Notes under the pieces: model-generated | What the model was told of the DNA's origin: nothing | Database searches by the model: none | Seen by the model: the letters and a program-made list of their open reading frames with translations, nothing else | Assembly (NCBI GenBank): GCA_018712265.1 | Contig: DVHF01000030.1 | Coordinates: 1 to 37,153, forward strand | Length of the DNA: 37,153 nucleotides | Reading direction: 5' to 3' | DNA from: Candidatus Gallacutalibacter pullicola | GTDB taxonomy: Bacteria > Bacillota > Clostridia > Oscillospirales > Acutalibacteraceae | Shown: positions 31,279 to 37,153 of the stretch, piece after piece | Position numbering within the stretch: the stretch's first letter is position 1 | Layout: the number at the start of each line of letters is the position of its first letter | Made by a program: the position numbers and the translations under genes

Positions 31279-31644
31279 TTACATTCCCGCAGTATTTGCA
31301 AATTCCTTCTGCAAAATTTCGCAGATCTCGTCCCTTTTGCAGAATCTCACCGCCCGGTGGGTGCGTGCGAAAATCCGGATAACCTCCTCCGCCTCGCCGG
31401 CAAGGTCCTCGCCCGGCACGCACAGGATCCACCGTTCCCCGCTCCCGCCCAGGCGCCCCAGCTGCTCCTCTGCACTGCGCAGGAGATATTCCGTATCATC
31501 TGCTTTTCCGTCCATTTCCAGGATCAGGATCCCCTTTCCCTCAAAAACAGGACGCAGGAGCCAGTCGAAAAAGATGCGGATCACCTCTGTCCCTCCGATG
31601 ACTGCCAGGATAATGATGATAATCCGGCAGATAATCTCCGTCAA
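31279..31644 (-). CDS. Small membrane-anchored protein of unknown function
   Basis: A 121-residue protein. One N-terminal membrane helix (ICRIIIIILAVIGGTEVIRI) is followed by a soluble alpha/beta segment with ILILEMDGKADDTEYLLRSA, ERWILCVPGEDLAGEAEEVI and a basic-cysteine end (AVRFCKRDEICEIL). The start is TTG at 31644, since AAAGGAGG lies 8 bases upstream; the GTG at 31653 overlaps the ribosome site itself. It precedes recD2 by 62 bases on the same strand. I do not recognise the family. Confidence 0.65.
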   Translation of the reverse strand: MTEIICRIIIIILAVIGGTEVIRIFFDWLLRPVFEGKGILILEMDGKADDTEYLLRSAEEQLGRLGGSGERWILCVPGEDLAGEAEEVIRIFARTHRAVRFCKRDEICEILQKEFANTAGM

Positions 31645-31725
31645 AAGAGCCACCTCCTTTTTCTATCCAATATATGCGGGCGGCTCGAAAAGGGACTCCC
31701 GGCACACGCGTTTTTTCTGAAACGG

Positions 31726-31755
31726 CAAAACGGGACGCGCCCAAAGGCACGCCCC
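31726..31755 (-). terminator. Terminator of metK
   Basis: On the minus strand GGGGCGTGCC (31755-31746), TTTG and GGCGCGTCCC (31741-31732) form a 10-bp stem with two G-T pairs, followed by GTTTTG. Confidence 0.75.
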
Positions 31756-31817
31756 GCGGATTTGTCCGGTTTTTACCGGGAATCTGTTCTTTTGATTGCT
31801 GTCTGGATGCGGCAGAT

Positions 31818-33011
31818 TTACTGCGCGGCTTCCTCCAGCGCCTTTTTGAGAGCTTCGGTGCGGTCGGTCTTTTCCCAGGAAACGCCGAGATCCTCCCGTC
31901 CCATATGGCCGTAGGCGGCCAGCCGGCGGTAGATCGGACGGCACAGATCCAACTCACGGATGATTGCCGCCGGACGCAGATCGAATACCTTACGCACCGC
32001 CGCCGCGAGCTCTTCCCCGCTGTACTGCGATGTGCCGTAGGAATCCACCATCACCGAGACGGGATGCGCCACGCCGATCGCATAGGCAAGCTGTACCTCG
32101 CACCGCTTCGCAAGGCCTGCCGCGACGATATTTTTCGCGACGTAGCGCGCCGCATATGCCGCCGAGCGGTCCACCTTTGTCGGATCCTTACCGGAGAACG
32201 CGCCGCCGCCGTGACGGCCGCTGCCGCCGTATGTATCGACGATGATCTTGCGGCCCGTCAGACCGCTGTCGCCCACCGGTCCGCCGACAACGAAACGGCC
32301 CGTCGGGTTGATATAGTATTTGGTGTTTTCATCCAGGAAGCTTTCCGGCAGGATCGGGCGGATCACATGTGCAAGCACATCTGCACGGATCTGCTCCAAA
32401 GAAGCTTCTTTTTTATGCTGTGTGGAGACGACAACCGCGTCGATGCGCTTCGGCACGCCATCATCGTATTCCACTGTGACCTGCGTTTTCCCGTCCGGGA
32501 GCAGATACGGAAGCGTCCCATCCTTGCGCACAGCAGCGAGGCGCTTCGCCAGCCGGTGCGCAAGCGAAATCGCCAGCGGCATCAGCTCCGGCGTCTCGTC
32601 GCAGGCATAGCCGAACATCATGCCCTGATCCCCTGCCCCGATGCGGTCGTCCGCGTCGGACGCGCCGTTCTTCGTCTCAAAGGATTCGTTCACGCCCATC
32701 GCAATATCAGGGGACTGCATATCAATGGAAGTCAGCACCGCGCAGGTGTTGCCGTCAAAGCCGGCGTCCGGATTATCGTATCCGATACCGCAGATCACAT
32801 CGCGCGCCACCGCCGCGATATCCACATAGCAGTCCGTGGAGATCTCGCCCATCACATGGACCATGCCCGTTGTCGCCGTAACCTCACAGGCTACGTGCGC
32901 TTTGGGATCATTTTTCAGGATTTCGTCCAGTACAGCGTCCGAGATCTGATCGCAGATTTTATCGGGATGGCCCTCTGTGACAGATTCCGATGTAAAAAAG
33001 TATTTCGACAT
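31818..33011 (-). CDS. metK: S-adenosylmethionine synthetase
   Basis: A 397-residue enzyme making SAM from methionine and ATP. N-terminal [20 protein letters not shown], the [12 protein letters not shown] loop (about residues 117-128), and [20 protein letters not shown] (about 259-278) are the classic signatures. The length is normal. AGGAGG ahead of the ATG at 33011 fixes the start; the frame upstream is riboswitch sequence. It is regulated by the SAM-I riboswitch at 33033-33161, giving feedback by its own product. Confidence 0.97.
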   Translation of the reverse strand: MSKYFFTSESVTEGHPDKICDQISDAVLDEILKNDPKAHVACEVTATTGMVHVMGEISTDCYVDIAAVARDVICGIGYDNPDAGFDGNTCAVLTSIDMQSPDIAMGVNESFETKNGASDADDRIGAGDQGMMFGYACDETPELMPLAISLAHRLAKRLAAVRKDGTLPYLLPDGKTQVTVEYDDGVPKRIDAVVVSTQHKKEASLEQIRADVLAHVIRPILPESFLDENTKYYINPTGRFVVGGPVGDSGLTGRKIIVDTYGGSGRHGGGAFSGKDPTKVDRSAAYAARYVAKNIVAAGLAKRCEVQLAYAIGVAHPVSVMVDSYGTSQYSGEELAAAVRKVFDLRPAAIIRELDLCRPIYRRLAAYGHMGREDLGVSWEKTDRTEALKKALEEAAQ

Positions 33012-33032
33012 TGTTTTCCTCCTTTTGCAAAT

Positions 33033-33161
33033 AAAAAAGCCGTCCGGAAAACCGGACGGCTGAAACGACCTCATCTTTCGGTTTTCCCGCAGGAATTAGC
33101 ACCTTACATCAGCAGGTTGCTGGGCATCACAGGGCCTGTTCCCTCCACCACTCTTGATAAG
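33033..33161 (-). ncRNA. SAM-I (S-box) riboswitch with terminator, upstream of metK
   Basis: On the minus strand the element begins CTTATCAAGAGTGGTGGAGG (33161-33142) and continues with the conserved GGCCCTGTGATGCCC, CAGCAACCTGC and AAGGTGCTAATTCC blocks. It ends in a 10-bp terminator stem AGCCGTCCGG/CCGGACGGCT (33061-33038) followed by TTTTTT. Order and spacing match the SAM-I class. A TATAAT at 33216-33211 is the likely -10 of its promoter. Confidence 0.95.
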
Positions 33162-33279
33162 GAATTATTCAGTTTTAAAAGCCTGTATTGCAACAAACCT
33201 TGTTTGTTTTATTATACTGCATTTTTCGTCAGAAAGCTATGGGCAGATCTCCGAATTTTACAAAATAAGCTTTCTCTTT

Positions 33280-33852
33280 TTAAGCAGCATGGATAATGCT
33301 CTTGTTTTTCTGGAAGAACGGCTGGAGCGCCTTGAACAGAACGCCCGCAATAAAGCTGTTGAGCGCGGCTTTGAGGAGGTTGAACGGGATAATGCCGGGC
33401 AGGAGCATGGCGTCTACCACCTCTTTCGGCGTACCGTAGACATTGACTGTGAAGATATAATTCATGGGGATCATCAGCAGCGTCATGGCGACGGTTCCGA
33501 GCGCCATGCCGATCACCGCATCCTTGAATCTCTTTTTCTTCCTGTAAAACAGGCCCGTCAGCACAACAAGCGCGCCGGACGCCACCACGTGCATCAGCAG
33601 TCCGACCCAGCCGTCCCCGGCAAAAAAGAACGCCTGAATCACAGATACAATAAACAGCACGGTCAGGCCCGGGACAACCCCGAATAAAAGCGTCGCGATC
33701 AGGATCGGCGCGTCCGCCATATCGTATTTGAGGAACTCCATCGATGGGACCAGCGGGATCCGTACAAAGGCTACCAGCACAATCGCGATGGCGGAAAGCA
33801 TCGCAAGCTGCACCATTTGCAGGACATTGAACTTGGACTCGGTTGTTTTCAT
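33280..33852 (-). CDS. ribU: Riboflavin ECF transporter S component
   Basis: A 190-residue membrane protein with about six hydrophobic segments, the substrate-binding subunit of an energy-coupling-factor riboflavin importer. The N-terminal AMLSAIAIVLVAFVRIPLVP and the following EFLKYDMADAPILIATLLFG are typical of RibU, and the loop FVRIPL-x-P is a family mark. The ATG at 33852 has AAGGAG 9 bases upstream. An FMN riboswitch with its own terminator precedes the gene, supporting the substrate. The energising subunits (EcfA/EcfT) are not in the window. Confidence 0.93.
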   Translation of the reverse strand: MKTTESKFNVLQMVQLAMLSAIAIVLVAFVRIPLVPSMEFLKYDMADAPILIATLLFGVVPGLTVLFIVSVIQAFFFAGDGWVGLLMHVVASGALVVLTGLFYRKKKRFKDAVIGMALGTVAMTLLMIPMNYIFTVNVYGTPKEVVDAMLLPGIIPFNLLKAALNSFIAGVLFKALQPFFQKNKSIIHAA

Positions 33853-33885
33853 GGAAAAGCACTCCTTTTCGGCCGCCAACGAACG

Positions 33886-33919
33886 CAAAAATCCCGCAGT
33901 ATACAAAAATACTGCGGGA
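33886..33919 (-). terminator. Riboswitch terminator ahead of ribU
   Basis: An 11-bp perfect stem TCCCGCAGTAT/ATACTGCGGGA with a 6-base loop (33919-33892) is followed by TTTTT on the minus strand, between the FMN aptamer and the ribU ribosome site. Confidence 0.9.
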
Positions 33920-33920
33920 C

Positions 33921-34070
33921 GAAAATAGCGCGTATGCGCCGTTCTTCTTTCATCCGGACTTTAACCGTCGGCTCTGGGATCTCACCAGCATCAACCAAAA
34001 GGCTCGTGGGCTTGTCGGACTGTGCCGCATTACCACCGGTGGGGAATTTCACCCCGCCCCGAAGACAGCT
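33921..34070 (-). ncRNA. FMN riboswitch (RFN element) controlling ribU
   Basis: On the minus strand the element runs from CTTCGGGGCGGGGTGAAATT (near 34064) through CCCCACCGGTGGTAAT, AGTCCGACAAGCCC, TTGGTGAGATCC-like and GCCGACGGTTAAAGTCCGGA to GAAAGAAG (near 33945). This is the full, strongly conserved RFN core. It binds FMN and favours the downstream terminator. Confidence 0.95.
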
Positions 34071-34091
34071 TTGTTAAAATAGTATAGAATT

Positions 34092-34120
34092 ATTATAGCA
34101 CCGGATGAGAAGCCTGTCAA
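34092..34120 (-). promoter_or_regulatory. Consensus sigma-A promoter of the FMN riboswitch-ribU transcript
   Basis: A perfect TTGACA (34120-34115) and TATAAT (34097-34092) with a 17-base spacer, just upstream of the riboswitch. Confidence 0.93.
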
Positions 34121-34217
34121 GAAAAGCTGATGATTTTTTCAAGCCCGTCTCATAAACCGGCAAGATACACAGAGCAATCGCTGCCAAGCAAGTCAGCTGA
34201 CCTCAAAACATATTTTC

Positions 34218-35408
34218 TCAAATCAATTTTCCGCTTTCTTTCAGACGGCTTTCCAGAGAGATATCCCGCACGACATCTTCACCGCTCCATACTTTTTCCC
34301 AAGTCGTTTTTACGTCTTCGCCGCTCCAAAACAGATGCTCCGGCGACAAACCAAGCGGGAGAAAGATAAACGTAGTCAGATACACACTGCCGCAGTTGAT
34401 ATACCGTTCTGCCAGCTGCTCCTGTTTTCCGTACAGTCCTTTCGTCAAAAAGCCGTTTTCGTCAAACATCCCGGGTGCCGACATCGTTTTATCTATTACC
34501 TTTGTCAATGCGCAGCGCACCTGATTTGCGGGCAGGCTCTGCGGCAGGGCATCGATCAGCGCGGCGTGGCTCAGCGCGTGAAACGCCCCCATGCGGTAGG
34601 TAATGGAGCGGCCCAAAAACGGAAAGCTTCCGTCCGGTGCAATCATGTGCTCCAAAATTTCACAATATCTTTGCAGGGCTTCCATGGACCGCTGTCTGAA
34701 TTTTTCATCGGCAACAATCTCCGCGGCTACTCTCGATACTTCCTCAAGCATGGGCTGAATGACATAGCTGTTATAATAGTTCATGACAAACTTATCGCCG
34801 TCGCCGTACATTCCGTCTCCCTTATACCAGTCATAGTGCATGGAGAGCGCATAATCAATACGCATGGAATCGCCGATTCCTGTCAGCATATACCGGCACG
34901 CCTCAATGGTGGCTGTAAACATGAGCCAGTTGCATCGTGAGGGACGCATCAAAAGCACTCTGCTAAAGGCTTTCAGAATGTCGTCCTTTGCTTTTTGCGG
35001 CTGCATCTGCCAAAGCTCGCGCGGCGCTTTCAAAATTGCACTTGCATAAAACGCTGCGTCAACTATCGGCTGATCCTGCAGCAGATACGTATCGCTTTTA
35101 TTCCAAACGCAATAATCTGTACTATCAGGGTCGGCAGCGTTTGCCATCGCTTTCCTGACAAGATCGCGGTACTCCCGCTGAAGCTCCCGCTCCTCACTGT
35201 CTGTAATTTCCTTTTCGTCAAGCTCAAGCCAGGGGGCAAGTCCGTTTACCGTCCTGCCGATTGCTTCCAGATATCCGACCCCTCTCTCTTTTTCCTTCGG
35301 ATTCAAAGGAAGCGTATCATGCAGCGTTCCATTCGCCGCATTGCTGATAACAGGATATGCAATTTTGTGCATCGCCTGCACCCATTTTTTTCTTACGTTT
35401 TCTGACAT
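34218..35408 (-). CDS. DUF2264-family protein
   Basis: A 396-residue soluble protein matching the DUF2264 family in my reading: GTLHDTLPLNPKEKERGVGY with GRTVNGLAPWLEL near the N-terminus, WLMFTATIEACRYMLTGI, SMHYDWYKGDGMYGDGDKF and RSITYRMGAFHALSHAALI. The family is predicted to form an alpha/alpha-toroid like some glycosidases, but its activity is not established here. The ATG at 35408 is preceded only by a G-rich GGGGGG stretch, a weak ribosome site; a TTG at 35423 is less likely. Codon use looks slightly more AT-rich than in neighbouring genes. The neighbours give no clear job. Confidence 0.78.
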   Translation of the reverse strand: MSENVRKKWVQAMHKIAYPVISNAANGTLHDTLPLNPKEKERGVGYLEAIGRTVNGLAPWLELDEKEITDSEERELQREYRDLVRKAMANAADPDSTDYCVWNKSDTYLLQDQPIVDAAFYASAILKAPRELWQMQPQKAKDDILKAFSRVLLMRPSRCNWLMFTATIEACRYMLTGIGDSMRIDYALSMHYDWYKGDGMYGDGDKFVMNYYNSYVIQPMLEEVSRVAAEIVADEKFRQRSMEALQRYCEILEHMIAPDGSFPFLGRSITYRMGAFHALSHAALIDALPQSLPANQVRCALTKVIDKTMSAPGMFDENGFLTKGLYGKQEQLAERYINCGSVYLTTFIFLPLGLSPEHLFWSGEDVKTTWEKVWSGEDVVRDISLESRLKESGKLI

Positions 35409-35638
35409 AAAAAATCCCCCCAATAGGATTATTTATAATTGCAGAATTCACATGATTCCCGTTTAAACCTACCAATTAAGCTTCATACGGGCAAAGCATC
35501 ACAGCTACTTTTACAACTCTTATGATAGGATTTGCTTCTAAAATAAAACTTCTCTTTCTCTCTAGATCCTTATCAGTTATGTTAATTGAAATCCTACAGA
35601 TTTTATGAGGTTTTTACAAACAACTCCATCAATACAGG
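35409..35638. other. AT-rich gap between the DUF3795-like and DUF2264 genes
   Basis: No gene or clear terminator is visible. On the minus strand a TATAAA (about 35432-35427) might be a -10 box for the DUF2264 gene, without a good -35. Confidence 0.3.
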
Positions 35639-36118
35639 CTATTCTTTCGGTTTGTGCTGGGGATATTGCGGACGTCTCTGGAAACAGACAATCTTCGGAT
35701 CGGAACCATTCTCCCCGTATTCGCACACCAGCAGATATTCATCGTCCGCCGTAAGGCCGTAGCAGCGATCGCCGTATAGTTTCTCAAGCTGATTGCCCAG
35801 ATAGATATTGGCGTCTTTCCAAAATTTGATATGCTGGCCGCTGGGAAGCGTATATTCCAGATTGACAAACCCACCGTTGAGGGGTTCAAGGTGCTCAACA
35901 CGCGGCATATCTGCGATTCCCAGTGAATTGTATTCCTCCATCAGACGAGCTCGGTATTCGCACGATGTGCATTCAGCGCAGCTTTTCTGCCCTTTGTCCC
36001 GACAGCAGGACGCCAGAACACAGTCGCCGCCGAACGGCTTTCCGCCTGTTTCAGCACAGCCACCGCATTTTTCTTTCATCCAGCATTGGCTGCAATCTGC
36101 TCCGCAAATTGTTCCCAT
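35639..36118 (-). CDS. Cysteine-rich DUF3795-like protein
   Basis: A 159-residue protein. Residues 1-60 carry about eleven cysteines in CGADCSQCWMKEKCGGC, CVLASCCRDKG and CAECTSCEY arrangements typical of DUF3795, which probably bind zinc or an iron-sulfur cluster. The second half (VEHLEPLNGGFVNLEYTLPS, then LLVCEYGENGSDP) is a small beta-rich domain. The ATG at 36118 has GGGAGG 12 bases upstream; an ATG at 36130 directly abuts that site and is unlikely. Its function is unknown. It is an isolated gene between tuf and the DUF2264 gene. Confidence 0.7.
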   Translation of the reverse strand: MGTICGADCSQCWMKEKCGGCAETGGKPFGGDCVLASCCRDKGQKSCAECTSCEYRARLMEEYNSLGIADMPRVEHLEPLNGGFVNLEYTLPSGQHIKFWKDANIYLGNQLEKLYGDRCYGLTADDEYLLVCEYGENGSDPKIVCFQRRPQYPQHKPKE

Positions 36119-36180
36119 AAAAATCGTCATCCTCCCATAAGTGAAAAACTTATTCCCAGAAAGAAACAGCGTCCCCGCCC

Positions 36181-36215
36181 AAAGAAAAAGCTCCCTGCCA
36201 AATAGACAGGGAGCC
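36181..36215 (-). terminator. Terminator of tuf
   Basis: On the minus strand GCTCCCTG (36214-36207), a 9-base loop and CAGGGAGC (36197-36190) are followed by TTTTTCTTT. Confidence 0.88.
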
Positions 36216-36234
36216 TTACAGTTACAGGGAATAA

Positions 36235-37153
36235 TTAGCCGTTGATCTTCGTAACAACGCCGGAACCAACGGTACGGCCGCCCTCACGGATAGCGAAACG
36301 GAGGCCTTCCTCGATAGCGATAGGAGTGATGAGCTCAACGTCCATCTCTACGTTATCGCCAGGCATGCACATCTCAGTGCCTTCCGGCAGGGAGATGATA
36401 CCGGTAACGTCGGTCGTTCTGAAGAAGAACTGCGGACGATAGTTGTTGAAGAACGGAGTGTGACGGCCGCCTTCATCCTTGGTCAGGACGTAAACCTGGC
36501 CGTGGAAGTTGGTGTGCGGATGAATCGTGCCCGGCTTCGCAAGAACCTGGCCGCGCTCGATCTCGTTTCTCTGGATACCACGGAGCAGAACACCGATGTT
36601 ATCGCCGGCCTCAGCATAGTCCAGAAGCTTTCTGAACATTTCGATACCGGTAACAACGGTCTTTCTCTTCTCGTCGCTCAGGCCGACGATCTCGACTTCT
36701 TCGCTCATCTTCAGCTGGCCGCGCTCAACTCTACCAGTAGCAACGGTACCACGGCCGGTGATGGTGAAGACGTCCTCAACCGGCATCAGGAACGGCTGAT
36801 CAGCAGTACGCTCCGGAGTCGGGATATACTCGTCGACAGCCTTCATCAGCTCATGGATGCAGGCATACTCAGGAGCATTCGGATCCTTGGAATCGGACTC
36901 GAGAACCTTCAGAGCGGAACCACGGATGATCGGGGTGTCATCGCCCGGGAAGTCATACTCGTTGAGCAGATCGCGAACTTCCATCTCGACGAGGTCGAGC
37001 AGCTCTTCGTCGTCAACCTGATCAACCTTGTTCAGGAATACTACGATATAGGGAACGCCAACCTGACGGGACAGGAGGATGTGCTCTCTGGTCTGCGGCA
37101 TCGGGCCGTCAGCAGCACACACTAACGAACGCCAACGCACTTTCCACCCCGGA
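36235..37153 (-). CDS. tuf: Elongation factor Tu, 5' end missing
   Basis: The C-terminal three quarters (about 296 residues) of EF-Tu, the GTPase that delivers aminoacyl-tRNA to the ribosome. [20 protein letters not shown], the G4 motif NKVDQ, the G5-type [24 protein letters not shown] and the C-terminal [16 protein letters not shown] are all typical. From about 37124 to the window end the reading frame no longer matches EF-Tu: instead of the expected QMDGAILVV before the AADGP motif it reads RWRSLVC. The gene is therefore cut by the contig end with a short unrelated or misassembled piece attached. tuf is often duplicated, a common cause of assembly breaks. Confidence 0.93.
   Translation of the reverse strand, partial: PGWKVRWRSLVCAADGPMPQTREHILLSRQVGVPYIVVFLNKVDQVDDEELLDLVEMEVRDLLNEYDFPGDDTPIIRGSALKVLESDSKDPNAPEYACIHELMKAVDEYIPTPERTADQPFLMPVEDVFTITGRGTVATGRVERGQLKMSEEVEIVGLSDEKRKTVVTGIEMFRKLLDYAEAGDNIGVLLRGIQRNEIERGQVLAKPGTIHPHTNFHGQVYVLTKDEGGRHTPFFNNYRPQFFFRTTDVTGIISLPEGTEMCMPGDNVEMDVELITPIAIEEGLRFAIREGGRTVGSGVVTKING

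Noticed and set aside
33228-33275. AGAAAGCT/AGCTTTCT inverted repeat after ribU as a terminator
   Set aside because: The arms are 8 bases with a 29-base gap and no convincing T-run on the minus strand; too weak to call.
36131-36234. tRNA genes near tuf
   Set aside because: The region was searched by eye because tRNAs often accompany tuf; only the terminator is present, with no TTCGA-type T-arm.

Overview
The window looks like the chromosome of a spore-forming, low- to mid-GC Firmicute of class Clostridia, most likely an Oscillospiraceae/Ruminococcaceae-type gut anaerobe. This is inferred from gene content, not from a search: both dipicolinate synthase subunits (spoVFA/spoVFB), T-box, SAM-I and FMN riboswitches with intrinsic terminators, an ECF-type riboflavin transporter subunit, strong AGGAGG-type ribosome sites, and long unidirectional operons. 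The two ends behave like contig ends. Bases 1-234 carry a degenerate Rpn-family nuclease/transposase fragment. Bases about 298-636 carry a 110-codon fragment of a Bacteroidales-like type IIA topoisomerase A subunit. The last ~30 bases at the right end do not continue the EF-Tu gene they interrupt.

Layout. 764-4302: a plus-strand lysine operon, asd-dapA-dapB plus a small protein made only of two aspartokinase-type ACT domains, closed by a strong, probably bidirectional terminator. 4331-8594: a GH29 alpha-L-fucosidase and a large YfhO-type membrane protein on the minus strand. 8634-10612: tyrS with a complete tyrosine T-box leader and a perfect TTGACA-17-TATAAT promoter. 10609-21029: a nine-gene minus-strand cluster, ymfF-ymfH-lgt-folD-dxs-tlyA-nadK-argR-recN. 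21807-25395: metY with an upstream zinc-ribbon membrane protein, and the dipicolinate synthase operon spoVFA-spoVFB with a good sigma-K-type promoter. 25610-27001: murC on the plus strand, divergent from spoVFA. 27117-31644: mreB, comF, recD2 and a small membrane protein. 31726-34120: metK behind a SAM-I riboswitch, and ribU behind an FMN riboswitch and a perfect promoter. 34218-36118: a DUF2264 protein and a cysteine-rich DUF3795-like protein. 36235-end: truncated tuf.

How genes connect: DapA makes the precursor used both for lysine/peptidoglycan (through DapB) and for spore dipicolinate (through SpoVFA/SpoVFB). MurC, MreB, Dxs (isoprenoid carrier supply) and YfhO fit cell-envelope work. MetY and MetK form a methionine/SAM branch. 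The recN cluster has no visible terminator of its own and runs directly into the tyrS promoter and T-box leader, so the T-box attenuator may also limit read-through.

The most unusual structure is a modular intergenic repeat present twice (8748-9037 after tyrS and 21051-21497 before ymfF). It has 15-bp palindromes with a CTAAG core at both ends, 49-bp tandem end units facing inward, and an 85-92-bp internal core (two copies in one cluster, one rearranged copy in the other). I do not recognise it as a named family. Other points worth a second look are the orphan aspartokinase-like ACT pair, the sigma-K promoter and perfect inverted repeat ahead of spoVFA, and a run of hairpins downstream of spoVFB.
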